Positions 1 through 8,740 of a DNA stretch of 40,128 bases are shown in pieces; position 1 is the first letter of the stretch, and every line of letters begins with the position of its first letter. Source of the DNA: Enterobacterales bacterium (lineage in GTDB: Bacteria > Pseudomonadota > Gammaproteobacteria > Enterobacterales > Enterobacteriaceae); contig JAATFX010000001.1 of NCBI GenBank assembly GCA_015654925.1, positions 1-40,128 on the forward strand, read 5' to 3'. The translations under genes and the position numbers were made by a program. The notes beneath the pieces are model-generated. The model was not told where the DNA came from. It saw nothing but the letters and a program-made list of their open reading frames with translations, and did no database searches.

Positions 1-203
1 CGCTTTTCACGGGCCTCCGCCAGCGTCACCTGCGGATAGGCGCCTAAAGCCAGGCGGGATTCCTTGCCGCCGAAGCTGTAGCGGAAATACCACAGACGCG
101 AGCCGCTGGTGGATACCAGTAGATACAGACCGTGGGCATCGGTGAGTTTGTAAGATTTTAAGAAGGTTTTTGCAGCGCGGATTTTGCTGTCAGTCAGAGC
201 CAT
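1..203 (-). CDS. P4-type tyrosine integrase, N-terminal part (runs off the window)
   Basis: Reading from the ATG at 203 towards position 1 gives about 67 codons with no stop, starting MALTDSKIRAAK and containing GLYLLVSTSGSRLWYFRY and LALGAYPQVTLAEAR. This is the N-terminal arm-binding domain (DUF4102 type) of P4-like tyrosine site-specific recombinases. The catalytic R-H-R-Y domain lies outside the window. Such enzymes integrate islands and satellites at the 3' end of tRNA genes. Here the gene follows a tRNA-Phe gene on the same strand, 160 bases away, which is the classic arrangement. The island therefore extends to the left of position 1 and the conserved chromosome starts at the tRNA. Whether the enzyme is full length cannot be judged. 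Confidence 0.88.
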   Translation of the reverse strand, partial: MALTDSKIRAAKTFLKSYKLTDAHGLYLLVSTSGSRLWYFRYSFGGKESRLALGAYPQVTLAEAREK

Positions 204-363
204 ATAAGGGTCGCTCCATTCATCGAACTGAATGACCCGCAATTTGACCCCACATTTTCCGGATACCTAGGGATAAATCGAAACGTATCGGAAAGAGTTT
301 TTACGCTAACCTGTTGAATTTAAGACACATAAGAATTCATAAGAAAGCATAAAAAAAGAATGG

Positions 364-385
364 TGGTGCCCGGACTCGGAATCGA
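364..385 (-). other. Candidate attachment site (3' end of tRNA-Phe)
   Basis: P4-type integrases usually recombine within the last 15-25 bases of a tRNA gene. The 3' end of tRNA-Phe faces the integrase gene, so the island-chromosome junction is expected here. The second copy of the repeat would be outside the window. The 160 bases between the tRNA and the integrase are AT-rich, with a T7 run on the minus strand just after the tRNA, and hold no gene I can support. Confidence 0.4.
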
Positions 386-439
386 ACCAAGGACACGGGG
401 ATTTTCAATCCCCTGCTCTACCGACTGAGCTATCCGGGC
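364..439 (-). tRNA. pheV: tRNA-Phe (GAA)
   Basis: The minus strand reads as a complete 76-base tRNA. The acceptor stem GCCCGGA pairs with TCCGGGC, the D arm is intact, the anticodon loop reads TTGAAAA with anticodon GAA, and the T arm contains GGTTCGATTCC. The 3' CCA is encoded in the gene. As I remember it, the sequence equals E. coli pheU/pheV, and the position beside speC matches pheV. The gene is the insertion target of the neighbouring integrase. Confidence 0.97.
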
Positions 440-449
440 AACGGGGCGC

Positions 450-478
450 ATTAAACCGTATTGGCCGCACGGCGTCAA
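450..478 (-). promoter_or_regulatory. Promoter of tRNA-Phe
   Basis: On the minus strand there is a -35 box TTGACG (478-473), a spacer of exactly 17 bases, and a -10 box TTTAAT (455-450). A GC-rich discriminator GCGCCCC follows, the type seen at stringently controlled stable-RNA promoters. The tRNA starts 10 bases further on. Confidence 0.8.
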
Positions 479-752
479 CGGCTTTATCACCTTTGGCGAT
501 TCGGTTGCCGAGATTTCGCTCAGTTGCCGAATTGCCGGCAGGGGAGAGATAGATGATTGTCTCATAAATGTTTTTGCGCCAATAAGTTATGTCAGGATAT
601 AACAAAACAACATAAACTCATTATTAATCATAAAGTTAATAAACATATTTATTTTAAATCACCGGCCTTTTCTGCTTGAACCCGGCGGGAAAAAATGCAA
701 TTATTGCGCAAATTTCACTTTCCTCCATTAACAGGTCATTGGGAGCGTCGGT

Positions 753-866
753 ATGATAAATTCCATGCTGCTACGTCACGGCTTCAGGCAGCTTTGTCTG
801 ATGACGCCGCGCCATCGACCGAACTTTACCAGCCCACGATTTTCGCCCATCCACACCATGCGGTGA
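753..866 (+). CDS. Possible leader peptide ORF upstream of speC (37 codons)
   Basis: An ATG at 753 follows a GGGAG ribosome-binding site (741-745) at a 7-base distance. It opens a 37-codon frame beginning MINSMLLRHGFRQLCLM and ending in HTMR before TGA. The product would be very basic. It shows no match to SpeFL, the ornithine-sensing leader of speF. The frame uses several rare codons (ATA, AGG, CGA), which fits either a regulatory leader or chance. It lies in a 640-base gap between tRNA-Phe and speC that otherwise holds an AT-rich, promoter-like stretch near 600-660 and hairpins near speC. The only support is the ribosome-binding site and the position. Confidence 0.22.
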   Translation: MINSMLLRHGFRQLCLMTPRHRPNFTSPRFSPIHTMR

Positions 867-976
867 GGGTATTTACCGGCTTCCTGTTAAGCAGTCGTAA
901 AAACAGAGATATTTTCTATTTTTACTGATGCTTATCGGCTGCCGTTGATACCGGTATTCCCGATATTTTGCTTATC

Positions 977-1048
977 CCCCGGCCGGGGCGGCAACAACAT
1001 CTTAAGCGGGACGAGGCTTTTTCTCGCCCATCACGTGCTCTCAGGCAC
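977..1048 (+). promoter_or_regulatory. Structured 5' leader of speC
   Basis: Three potential RNA stem-loops precede the speC start. The first is a 12-base GC palindrome, CCCCGGCCGGGG (977-988). The second pairs GGG-CGAG (1008-1015, one bulged A) with CTCGCCC (1023-1029) around a T-rich loop. The third pairs GTGC (1035-1038) with GCAC (1045-1048). The speC ribosome-binding site is weak. The structures suggest control of translation or elongation, but no switch mechanism can be shown from one sequence. Confidence 0.35.
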
Positions 1049-1081
1049 ATCACTTATCCTTAACCTTTTGGGATTGGTGCC

Positions 1082-3259
1082 ATGAAATTATTGAAAATAG
1101 CAGCCAGTGCGGCGCTTGCCGGACGTATTGCCACCGCGCGCGAAATCGTGTTGATGGACAACACCGATTTTACCGATGTCGCCGCGCTGGTGGTTTCCGT
1201 GGACGATGCCCGTTCGGGCCTGCTGCGCATTTTGCGTAACACCGGTTTGGAAATACCGGTATTCGTGGCGATTGAACGCCCCGAGCAAGCCTTTGACGTC
1301 ACTTTGCCGCCGCATACCGGCCTGCTGGCCTTGAACGGCCCCGAGAGCCAGATGGCGACGCTGGAAGCCGCCGCCGGCGCTTACCAGGAAAGCCTGCTGC
1401 CGCCGTTTTTTGATACGCTGACCAAATATGTCGCCATGGGCAACAGCACCTTCGCCTGTCCCGGCCACCAGGGCGGGCAGTTTTTCCGTAAGCACCCCGC
1501 GGGGCGGCAGTTTTACGAATTTTTTGGCGAAAATATGTTCCGGGCGGATATGTGCAATGCCGACGTAAAGTTAGGCGATCTGCTGATCCATGAAGGGTCG
1601 GCCAAGGAAGCGCAGAAATTCGCCGCCAAGGTGTTTAACGCCGATAAAACCTATTTTGTGCTTAACGGTACGTCGTCGGCCAACAAAGTGGTGACCAACG
1701 CGCTGTTGACCCGCGGCGATTTGGTGCTGTTTGACCGTAATAACCATAAATCCGTGCATCACGGGGCATTGTTGCAGGCCGGCGCCACGCCGGTTTATCT
1801 GGAAACCGCCCGCAACCCGTTTGGCCTGATCGGCGGCATCGACGCCCATTGTTTTGATGAACAATATCTGCGCCGCGAGGTGCAGCGCGTCGCGCCGTGG
1901 CGGGCCGACCAGCCCAGGCCGTTCCGTCTGGCGGTGATTCAGCTCGGCACCTATGACGGCACTATTTATAACGCCCGCCAGGTGGTGGATAAAATCGGCC
2001 ATCTGTGCGATTACATCCTGTTTGATTCCGCCTGGGTCGGCTACGAACAGTTTATTCCCATGATGGAACAGTGCTCGCCGCTGTTGCTCGATCTTAATGA
2101 ACATGACCCGGGAATCTTTGTCACCCAATCGGTGCATAAACAACAGGCCGGCTTTTCGCAAACCTCGCAAATCCACAAAAAAGACTCCCATATCAAAGGC
2201 CAGAAGCGCTTTTGCAACCATAAGCGCTTTAACAACGCTTTTATGCTGCATGCTTCCACCAGTCCGTTTTATCCGCTGTTCGCCGCGCTGGAAATTAACG
2301 CCAAGATGCATGAAGGGGCCAGCGGGCGCCGGTTATGGCTGGATTGCGTCACCCTGGGCATCGATACCCGCAAGCAATTGCTGGCCGAGTGCCATATGAT
2401 CCGGCCGTTTATCCCGGATCGGGTCGGCGGCAAGCGCTGGCAGGATCATGATACCGACGCCATGGCCCACGACGTGCGCTTCTTTAATTTCGTTCCCGGC
2501 GAAGCTTGGCACGCCTTTAGCGGTTATACCCGGGATCAATATTTTGTCGATCCCTGCAAGCTGCTGTTGACCACGCCGGGCATCGATCGTAAAAGCGGCA
2601 GCTACTCGGCGTTCGGCATTCCGGCGACGATCCTGGCTACCTATTTACGTGAAAATAATATCGTGCCGGAAAAATGCGATCTGAACTCGATCCTGTTTTT
2701 GCTTACGCCGGCGGAAGATGCGCCGAAAATGCGGCGGCTGGTGGCGGCGCTGGTGCAGTTCGAGCGTTATATCGAACAGGACGCGCCGCTGTCGGTGGTG
2801 CTGCCCAGCATTTACGAAAAATTCACCGCGCGTTACCAGGGCTATACCCTGCGGCGGTTGTGCCAGGAAGTGCATGATTTATACGTCAGCTTCGATGTGA
2901 AGCAGTTGCAGCGGGATATGTTTCGCCGCGATGCGCTGCCGCAGGTGGCGATGAACCCGCAAGAGGCCCATATGGCCTTCGTGCGCGGCGACGTGGATTT
3001 GGTGCCGCTGAGTAAAGCGGAAGGACTTATCGCCGCGGAGGGCGCGCTGCCTTATCCTCCCGGCGTGTTATGCGTGGTGCCGGGCGAAATCTGGGGCGGA
3101 GCGGCGCTGCGCTATTTCCTGGCGCTGGAGGAAGGCCTGAACGTGCTGCCGGGCTTCTCGCCGGAGTTGCAGGGAGTCTATGTAGTGGAAGAAGCGGACG
3201 GCATCAAGCGCCTGTATGGCCATATGATCGCCCCCCTGCGGCCGCGGCCGGGCAATTAA
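1082..3259 (+). CDS. speC: Ornithine decarboxylase, constitutive type
   Basis: This PLP enzyme converts ornithine to putrescine in the cytoplasm, the first step of one polyamine route. The 725-residue product is slightly longer than E. coli SpeC (711). The N-terminal wing domain contains NTDFTDVAA. The PLP lysine is K353 in the motif TQSVHKQQAGFSQ, and the large domain carries GTYDGTIYNARQ and DSAWVGYEQF. STFACPGHQ and FFGENMFRADMCNADVKLGD agree with SpeC rather than the inducible SpeF, although some central segments resemble SpeF. The locus next to pheV and mltC is that of speC. Unlike in E. coli, nupG is missing downstream and yqgA upstream. The gene converges on mltC, and two strong hairpins lie between them. 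Confidence 0.97.
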   Translation: MKLLKIAASAALAGRIATAREIVLMDNTDFTDVAALVVSVDDARSGLLRILRNTGLEIPVFVAIERPEQAFDVTLPPHTGLLALNGPESQMATLEAAAGAYQESLLPPFFDTLTKYVAMGNSTFACPGHQGGQFFRKHPAGRQFYEFFGENMFRADMCNADVKLGDLLIHEGSAKEAQKFAAKVFNADKTYFVLNGTSSANKVVTNALLTRGDLVLFDRNNHKSVHHGALLQAGATPVYLETARNPFGLIGGIDAHCFDEQYLRREVQRVAPWRADQPRPFRLAVIQLGTYDGTIYNARQVVDKIGHLCDYILFDSAWVGYEQFIPMMEQCSPLLLDLNEHDPGIFVTQSVHKQQAGFSQTSQIHKKDSHIKGQKRFCNHKRFNNAFMLHASTSPFYPLFAALEINAKMHEGASGRRLWLDCVTLGIDTRKQLLAECHMIRPFIPDRVGGKRWQDHDTDAMAHDVRFFNFVPGEAWHAFSGYTRDQYFVDPCKLLLTTPGIDRKSGSYSAFGIPATILATYLRENNIVPEKCDLNSILFLLTPAEDAPKMRRLVAALVQFERYIEQDAPLSVVLPSIYEKFTARYQGYTLRRLCQEVHDLYVSFDVKQLQRDMFRRDALPQVAMNPQEAHMAFVRGDVDLVPLSKAEGLIAAEGALPYPPGVLCVVPGEIWGGAALRYFLALEEGLNVLPGFSPELQGVYVVEEADGIKRLYGHMIAPLRPRPGN

Positions 3260-3266
3260 CGTCTCT

Positions 3267-3294
3267 GGCCCGGCCGTGAATAACGCGCCGGGCC
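3267..3294. terminator. GC-rich hairpin after speC
   Basis: GGCCCGGC (3267-3274) pairs perfectly with GCCGGGCC (3287-3294) around a 12-base loop, 7 bases after the speC stop codon. There is no long T run, so termination is likely but not certain. Confidence 0.5.
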
Positions 3295-3332
3295 TGGTTA
3301 TTAGCCCTTTCCCCATTCCCTCCATAAATCAG

Positions 3333-3364
3333 CCGGACCCGCCGGGAAGCTGGAGCGGGTCCGG
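3333..3364. terminator. 10-bp hairpin between convergent speC and mltC
   Basis: CCGGACCCGC (3333-3342) pairs perfectly with GCGGGTCCGG (3355-3364) around a 12-base loop, 14 bases past the mltC stop codon on the minus strand. It could end transcription from both convergent genes. The T tract is poor. Confidence 0.5.
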
Positions 3365-3377
3365 TATTCCCCGGGGG

Positions 3378-4442
3378 TCAGCGGTAGTTTTTCTGCAGGC
3401 TGTTTACCTTATACAGATACCGCCGCGATTCGGCCGAAGGATGTTTGGTGGTTAGCTTCTGGTATACCTCGTCCGGGTCCAGGTCATTGATCACCGAAAA
3501 CGCCCGGTTCTTATCGCTGGAGAATACCCTCAGCACGCTGCCCGCGCCGCCGTTATAGGCGGTAATCACCGCATAACGCCGGGACGTCGGGTTAACGATG
3601 CCCGCCAGGTAACTGGATTGCAGCAGCGACAGATACGCGGTGCCCGCATCGATATTATTTTCCGGATCAAACAAATAGCTCCGGCTCGGCTGGCCCCATT
3701 TGCCCTTCATCTTGAATACGTCGCGTCCGGCGCTGTGCTGCACCACCTGCATCAGGCCCAGCGCGTCGGAATGGCTGACCGCGTACGGGTTGAAACTGGA
3801 TTCGGTTTGCATAATCGCCAGGATCAGCGACTCGTCCACGCCATATTTCTGGGAGGATTTGCGTACCATCGGCAGATATTTATGGGCGCGTTTATCCAGG
3901 TGGTTAGCCACCAGCTGGATGGTAATCGACCAAATCTGGTGCAGCCCCGAGGTGCGGTTTTGCAGCCGGGTTTGCAGCAGGTAATCGGCGAAGTGCGCGG
4001 CGCGCCACTCCCAGCGGATGGCATCGCCGTTGTTATCCACCACCTGGCCATAGAGGAACGGCTGTTTGCTGATCTTGATATCGTTGACGTCGGAATAGAG
4101 ATCGATAGATCCGGGATTATCGCCCATCAGCAACGTGCTGATGATCGCCTGGCGCAAGTGCGCCGCGGGATCGCCCGCAATGGTTTCAATGGTAATGGTC
4201 CCGGCGTCAAAGTTGATGTGGCTACGGGTCTGGTATTGATCGGTATATTTGACGTAATCCTTCGGTCCGGCAATCAGGACTTCGTTCAGCCCCCAGATAT
4301 TCTCGATATTATTGGCGAACTGCCCCATCAGGATATCAAAGCCGTTGGTATCTTTTACATAAGCCTCATTGTCATCGTTTTTATGGCTGGAGCACGAAAA
4401 CAGCAGTGGCGCTATCACAAGCAAAGCTAAAATTTTCTTCAT
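3378..4442 (-). CDS. mltC: Membrane-bound lytic murein transglycosylase C
   Basis: MltC is an outer-membrane lipoprotein that cleaves peptidoglycan glycan strands to 1,6-anhydro products. The start at 4442 gives 354 residues (E. coli 359) and a lipoprotein signal peptide ending L-F-S-C17; the frame stays open further upstream, but an N-terminal extension would bury that signal. The N-terminal half is the MltC-specific domain ([19 protein letters not shown]). The C-terminal half is the SLT domain, with catalytic E214 in MQTESSFNP followed by DALGLMQVV and [15 protein letters not shown], the family signatures. It is the last gene of mutY-yggX-mltC, an order shared with E. coli. A small stem-loop lies between yggX and mltC. 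Confidence 0.96.
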   Translation of the reverse strand: MKKILALLVIAPLLFSCSSHKNDDNEAYVKDTNGFDILMGQFANNIENIWGLNEVLIAGPKDYVKYTDQYQTRSHINFDAGTITIETIAGDPAAHLRQAIISTLLMGDNPGSIDLYSDVNDIKISKQPFLYGQVVDNNGDAIRWEWRAAHFADYLLQTRLQNRTSGLHQIWSITIQLVANHLDKRAHKYLPMVRKSSQKYGVDESLILAIMQTESSFNPYAVSHSDALGLMQVVQHSAGRDVFKMKGKWGQPSRSYLFDPENNIDAGTAYLSLLQSSYLAGIVNPTSRRYAVITAYNGGAGSVLRVFSSDKNRAFSVINDLDPDEVYQKLTTKHPSAESRRYLYKVNSLQKNYR

Positions 4443-4474
4443 CTTACATGCCGCGTCAGGACGAGAAATGCATA

Positions 4475-4493
4475 AGGGGCCCATGCGGCCCCT
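4475..4493 (-). other. Intercistronic stem-loop between yggX and mltC
   Basis: AGGGGCC (4475-4481) and GGCCCCT (4487-4493) form a 7-bp stem with a 5-base loop in the 61-base gap. In the direction of transcription no T run follows, so it looks more like an RNA-processing or partial-attenuation element than a full terminator. Confidence 0.4.
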
Positions 4494-4503
4494 GAAAAAA
4501 TAA

Positions 4504-4776
4504 TCATTTGGCCGGCGGGGTAAACCCTTCGACATGCACGTCATGGCCTTCAAACAGGAACTTAATCATTTCCTGCTCAAGGATCTTGCGGTCGGCGAGG
4601 TTCATCATGCTGAGTTTTTTTTCATTGATTAGCATGGTTTGTTTGGTCTGCCACTGCGCCCAGGCTTCTTTGGAGATATTGTCGAAAATACGTTTACCCA
4701 GTTCACCGGGGTAAAACTGGAAATCCTGGCCTTCGGCCTCTCGGTTCAAAAAGGTGCAAAAAATCGTTCTGCTCAT
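4504..4776 (-). CDS. yggX: Probable Fe(2+)-trafficking protein YggX
   Basis: This is a small cytoplasmic protein linked to protection of iron-sulfur clusters from oxidation and to iron supply. The 90-residue product matches E. coli YggX (91) nearly throughout: [19 protein letters not shown] with conserved C7, [28 protein letters not shown] and [12 protein letters not shown]. It starts 2 bases after the mutY stop codon. The pairing with MutY, an Fe-S enzyme, is conserved in enteric bacteria and fits a role in cluster maintenance. Confidence 0.97.
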   Translation of the reverse strand: MSRTIFCTFLNREAEGQDFQFYPGELGKRIFDNISKEAWAQWQTKQTMLINEKKLSMMNLADRKILEQEMIKFLFEGHDVHVEGFTPPAK

Positions 4777-4778
4777 CG

Positions 4779-5879
4779 TTATTCCTCTTGGTTGGCGGGG
4801 TGGCCCGCTACCGGTTGCCGGGAAATGCCCAGCGGCAATTTTCCCACTTGCAATAATAAGCGCTCGACCGGCGCGGCCAGTCCCACTGACGGCGGCTGCG
4901 CTAAGTTATACCAGAGTCCGGCGCCATCATCCATGCAGCGTTGCGTGCCGCTGACATCAAGGCGCAGCGGCACGATGTCCAGGTGGAAATGGCTGAAAGT
5001 GTGGCGAAAAGCGGTCAGCTGTTCACCGTCGCTGATATTCAGACCCTGTTTTTGTAACCAGAGTTCCAGATCCTGGCGCTGCGCAAATTGCGGAAAACAA
5101 AATAATCCGCCCCACAGGCCGGTGCCGGGGCGCTGTTCCAGCCAAATCTGCCGCCCGGACTGCATAATCAAAAACCAGGCGGTTTTCTCCGGCAATACCT
5201 GGCGCGGTTTTTTGCCGGGGTAGAGCGCCCAGCTATGGGTGGCGTAAGCTTCGCAGCCGCGGTTGAGCGGGCATAATTCGCATTTCGGCCGGGAGCGGGT
5301 GCATACCAGCGCGCCCAGATCCATCATGGCCTGATTGAACTGGCCGACGCCGTGCGCGGGCGTGACCGTTTCGCTCAGGCCCCAGAGCCGCTGCTCGACA
5401 TCTTTCTTGCCGGGCCAGCCGGCGACGGCGAAATAACGCGCCAGGACGCGCTTCACATTGCCATCAAGGATAGGATAATGCTGGCCAAGCGCCAATGATA
5501 ATATTGCGCCGGCGGTGGAGCGCCCGATGCCCGGCAGGGCGATGATATCCTCCACCGTGGCGGGAAACTCGCCGCCGTGCCTGGCGGCGATCAGCTGCGC
5601 CGCTTTATGCAGGTTGCGCCCGCGGGCGTAGTAGCCCAGCCCGGTCCACAGATGCAGCACTTCATCCTGGGGCGCCGCCGCCAGGTCGGCCACCGTCGGG
5701 AACTTGGCCATAAAGCGCTGGAAATAGGGGATCACCGTGGCGACCTGGGTCTGCTGCAGCATGATTTCCGATAGCCAGACCTTATACGGTGTTTTATCCA
5801 ATTGCCATGGCAGTGTTTTGCGACCGAAGCGCTGGTACCAGTCCAGCACTTGTTGCGCGAACGGTTGCGCTTGTATCAT
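4779..5879 (-). CDS. mutY: Adenine DNA glycosylase MutY
   Basis: MutY removes adenine mispaired with 8-oxoguanine or guanine. The 366-residue product (E. coli 350) has catalytic E38 in [10 protein letters not shown], the helix-hairpin-helix [11 protein letters not shown] (115-125) and catalytic D139 in [12 protein letters not shown]. Its Fe-S loop reads C-x6-C-x2-C-x5-C in [17 protein letters not shown]. The C-terminal NUDIX-like domain that recognises 8-oxoG contains [11 protein letters not shown]. The extra length is a C-terminal tail of about 15 residues ([18 protein letters not shown]). It is the first gene of mutY-yggX-mltC and is divergent from trmB. Confidence 0.97.
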   Translation of the reverse strand: MIQAQPFAQQVLDWYQRFGRKTLPWQLDKTPYKVWLSEIMLQQTQVATVIPYFQRFMAKFPTVADLAAAPQDEVLHLWTGLGYYARGRNLHKAAQLIAARHGGEFPATVEDIIALPGIGRSTAGAILSLALGQHYPILDGNVKRVLARYFAVAGWPGKKDVEQRLWGLSETVTPAHGVGQFNQAMMDLGALVCTRSRPKCELCPLNRGCEAYATHSWALYPGKKPRQVLPEKTAWFLIMQSGRQIWLEQRPGTGLWGGLFCFPQFAQRQDLELWLQKQGLNISDGEQLTAFRHTFSHFHLDIVPLRLDVSGTQRCMDDGAGLWYNLAQPPSVGLAAPVERLLLQVGKLPLGISRQPVAGHPANQEE

Positions 5880-6063
5880 CTGAGGGGTATTACTCTCCGG
5901 CAGGTCAGCGGGTCAAAACTTCAGGCTGCGATTCCAGCACAGAGTCGTCATACTGTAAACAGGAACTTTCCGAGGTCGCCCGCTTGCTAATCAACGTTAT
6001 CTTTGCATAATGCGGCGATTGCCGAACGATTCGCCCCAACCACACTATGATGAGTAATGACGA

Positions 6064-6783
6064 ATGACCAATGAAGTTATCTCCCACGAATTCGACGAGC
6101 AGGGACGTCCGCTGCGGCGCATCCGCAGTTTTGTCCGCCGCCAGGGCCGCCTGACCAAGGGCCAGCAGCAGGCGCTGGACACCCTGTGGCCGCAAATGGG
6201 CGTGGACTACCAGCCCGTGCCCGCCGACTTCTCCGCGTTGTTCGGGCGCGCGGCGCCGGTCACCCTGGAAATCGGGTTCGGCATGGGGGCTTCGTTGGTG
6301 CAGATGGCGGCGGCCCATCCGCAGCATAATTTCCTGGGTATCGAAGTGCATTTGCCGGGGGTCGGCGCCTGTTTGCTCAGCGCCCGCGAAGCCGGCATCG
6401 ATAATCTGCGGGTGATGTGCCATGACGCGGTGGAAGCGCTGGTGAACATGATCCCTGACGGCAGTTTGGCGCTGGTGCAATTATTTTTCCCCGATCCCTG
6501 GCACAAAGCCCGCCACAATAAGCGCCGCATTGTGCAAGGGCCGTTCGCCGAGCTGGTGCGGCAAAAACTGCGTCCCGGCGGCATTTTTCATATGGCCACC
6601 GATTGGCAGCCCTATGCCGAGCATATGCTGGCGGTAATGAGCGGTGCGGCCGGGTATCGCAATCTTTCCGCGCAGCAAGATTACGTGCCGCGCCCGGAAT
6701 TCCGGCCGCTGACCAAGTTTGAGCAGCGCGGACAGCGATTGGGCCATGGGGTGTGGGATTTAATGTTCGAAAAAACGGTCTGA
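6064..6783 (+). CDS. trmB: tRNA (guanine-N7-)-methyltransferase
   Basis: TrmB uses S-adenosylmethionine to form m7G46 in the variable loop of tRNAs. The product is 239 residues, equal to the E. coli enzyme. The SAM-binding motif [11 protein letters not shown] is followed by [15 protein letters not shown], then the family motif [18 protein letters not shown] and, near the end, [17 protein letters not shown]. The start at 6064 gives the N-terminus [23 protein letters not shown], which aligns with E. coli. It is divergent from mutY across 184 bases, and yggN follows on the same strand 63 bases later, as in E. coli. Confidence 0.97.
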   Translation: MTNEVISHEFDEQGRPLRRIRSFVRRQGRLTKGQQQALDTLWPQMGVDYQPVPADFSALFGRAAPVTLEIGFGMGASLVQMAAAHPQHNFLGIEVHLPGVGACLLSAREAGIDNLRVMCHDAVEALVNMIPDGSLALVQLFFPDPWHKARHNKRRIVQGPFAELVRQKLRPGGIFHMATDWQPYAEHMLAVMSGAAGYRNLSAQQDYVPRPEFRPLTKFEQRGQRLGHGVWDLMFEKTV

Positions 6784-6846
6784 CTCAATACGCCGTCAAG
6801 ATACTGCCCGCTTGGGAGTATCGGCGATTAATCTTCAGGAGAGAGT

Positions 6847-7572
6847 ATGTTACGCAAAGCAGTTCTGGGTATCTTGATGTTAACGGCCTGGCAGGCGCAG
6901 GCGGATTATCAATGCCAGGTCAGACCGCAGGACGATATTTTTATTACCGCGCAGCAAGTTCAGGTGGTGGGCGCCAGCGGCAACGTGACCATCAGCCGTA
7001 ACGGCGACGTGGTGCGTAACGGCCAGCAGGCGGCCCTCGATGCCCGCCAGCGCCAGCAGGCGGTGGATTATCAGGCGGCGGTACGCCAGCAGCTCCCCTG
7101 GATTGACCAGGGCGCCCAGGCCCATCTGGAAAAAGGGCGCGTGGCGCTGGATAAAGTAATTGTGCAGCAGCTCGGCAGCGACAGTAATGTACGCAACCGG
7201 CTGACTACCCTGAACCAGCAGCTTAAGCAGCAGATGAACCGCATTCTGGAACATCGCAGCGAGGGGCTGGCCTTCCATCATCAGGCCATCGAGCAGGTGC
7301 AGCAGGACGGCAAGCGTATCGTGCAGCAAAGCATGGGCGGGGTGGTGCAGGACAGCCTGAATGAAATGGGCGTGAAGCAAACGATGAATGCCGCCACCGG
7401 CAACAGTCCGCTGCAATCGGTAATGGGTAACCTGGGCAATTTGCAGCAGGCTATCCAGGCGGAGTGGAGCAATCAGGAACAGGAGTTCCAGCAGTTCGGC
7501 AACCAGGTCTGCCAGCGGGTGACCCAGCTTGAGCAGCAGCGCAGCGAATTGCTGAAAGCCTTGCCGAAATAA
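6847..7572 (+). CDS. yggN: Periplasmic DUF2884 protein YggN
   Basis: This protein of unknown function is 241 residues long, close to E. coli YggN (239). The first 19 residues (MLRKAVLGILMLTAWQAQA) form a clear Sec signal peptide with cleavage before D20. The mature part has two cysteines, one near each end (YQCQV and QVCQRV), which could form a disulfide in the periplasm. It is rich in glutamine and predicted helix. An AGGAG-like site precedes the ATG. The stop codon forms part of a hairpin shared with the convergent hemW. Confidence 0.9.
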   Translation: MLRKAVLGILMLTAWQAQADYQCQVRPQDDIFITAQQVQVVGASGNVTISRNGDVVRNGQQAALDARQRQQAVDYQAAVRQQLPWIDQGAQAHLEKGRVALDKVIVQQLGSDSNVRNRLTTLNQQLKQQMNRILEHRSEGLAFHHQAIEQVQQDGKRIVQQSMGGVVQDSLNEMGVKQTMNAATGNSPLQSVMGNLGNLQQAIQAEWSNQEQEFQQFGNQVCQRVTQLEQQRSELLKALPK

Positions 7573-7596
7573 GGCGCGGGGATGCCGCCGCTTATT
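7568..7596. terminator. Shared hairpin built from both stop codons (yggN/hemW)
   Basis: The 29-base element AATAAGGCGCGG / 5-base loop / CCGCCGCTTATT is an inverted repeat matching at 10 of 12 positions. It contains the TAA of yggN (7570-7572) and the TAA of hemW (7592-7594). It probably ends transcription in both directions, with T-rich tails on each side. Confidence 0.55.
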
Positions 7597-8740
7597 CCAT
7601 AAACAGTTCCAGCAGCGGGTTGAGGAATAATTTCCCTTTTTCCGTGACCTGCCACTCGGTCCGGCTTTCGGTGATATAGCCGCCGGCCAGCGCTTGATCC
7701 AGCGCCGCGCGCACGGTGCTCTCCGCCAGGCCGGTAAAGGCGGGGTAGTCCGCGCGCGGCGTCGGCTCCAGCAGGCGCAGCCGGTTCATGAAAAATTCAA
7801 ATGGCAAATCCGCCGCCGCCACCGCGTTACGCTGGTCCAGATATTTCCCCTGCATATATCCCCGCGGATGGCGCACCTTGACCGTACGCAGCACCGTGCC
7901 GTCCGCCTGGGTCAATTTGCCGTGGGCGCCGCAGCCGATGCCCAGGTAGTCGCCGAAGCGCCAATAATTGAGGTTATGCCGGCACTGGAATCCTTCTTGG
8001 GCGTATGCCGATGTTTCATATTGCCGGTAGCCCGCCGCGGCGAGCAGCTCGTTGCCTTGCTGATAGATATCCCACAGCGCATCGTCGTCGGGCAAGACGG
8101 GCGGGCGCGAGCCGAACAGCGTATTGGGCTCGATGGTTAACTGGTACCACGACAGATGGGGCGGACGCAGCGCGACGGCCTGGCGCAGGTCGTCCAGCGC
8201 CTGCTCCAGCGTTTGGTCGGGCAGGCCGTGCATCAAATCGAGATTAAAACTGCGCAGCCCCAGGCCGGCGGCCAGACGCGCCGCGCGCGTCGCTTCCTCC
8301 GGGCCGTGGATGCGCCCGAGGCGCGCCAGTTTCTCCGGGTTAAAGCTTTGCACGCCGATGGAAATGCGGTTTACGCCCGCGCGCTGATAACCGAGAAAAC
8401 GATCGGCTTCCACCGTGCCGGGATTGGCTTCCATGGTAATTTCCGCCGCGGGCGTCACCGGCAGCCGGCGGCGCACTCCGTCAAGCAGTTGTTGCATGGC
8501 GCCGGCGCTCAGCAGGCTGGGCGTGCCGCCGCCGATAAAAATGGTGCCGATTTCGCGGCCGCCGGTATAAGCCGCATCGCCATCCAGATCCGCCAGCAGG
8601 TGGTTAACGTACTCTTCATGCGGCACCTCGCCCTTTAACGCATGGGAGTTGAAGTCGCAGTAAGGACACTTCTGTACGCACCAGGGGATATGGATATACA
8701 GGCTTAACGGGGGCAGGGCGGCCATGGACAGGTTAACCAT
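7592..8740 (-). CDS. hemW: Heme chaperone / radical SAM protein HemW
   Basis: HemW is the radical SAM relative of HemN now regarded as a heme chaperone, not a coproporphyrinogen oxidase. The product is 382 residues (E. coli 378). The cluster motif C21-x3-C25-x2-C28 sits in [21 protein letters not shown]. It is followed by [25 protein letters not shown] and [31 protein letters not shown] is the HemW signature. The start at 8740 overlaps the rdgB end by 8 bases; an in-frame ATG at 8725 is closer to the E. coli start. It closes the yggS-proC-yggT-yggU-rdgB-hemW series. Confidence 0.96.
   Translation of the reverse strand: MVNLSMAALPPLSLYIHIPWCVQKCPYCDFNSHALKGEVPHEEYVNHLLADLDGDAAYTGGREIGTIFIGGGTPSLLSAGAMQQLLDGVRRRLPVTPAAEITMEANPGTVEADRFLGYQRAGVNRISIGVQSFNPEKLARLGRIHGPEEATRAARLAAGLGLRSFNLDLMHGLPDQTLEQALDDLRQAVALRPPHLSWYQLTIEPNTLFGSRPPVLPDDDALWDIYQQGNELLAAAGYRQYETSAYAQEGFQCRHNLNYWRFGDYLGIGCGAHGKLTQADGTVLRTVKVRHPRGYMQGKYLDQRNAVAAADLPFEFFMNRLRLLEPTPRADYPAFTGLAESTVRAALDQALAGGYITESRTEWQVTEKGKLFLNPLLELFME

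Noticed and set aside
695..928. 77-codon plus-strand frame upstream of speC, ending IFYFY
   Set aside because: The ribosome-binding site is weak, no family is recognisable, and it overlaps the better-supported 37-codon frame. It is kept only as part of the speC leader question.
1082..3259. Inducible SpeF instead of SpeC
   Set aside because: Some central segments look like SpeF, but the N-terminal third (NTDFTDVAA, STFACPGHQ, FRADMCNADVKLGD), the locus beside pheV and mltC, and the lack of potE or a SpeFL-like leader favour SpeC.
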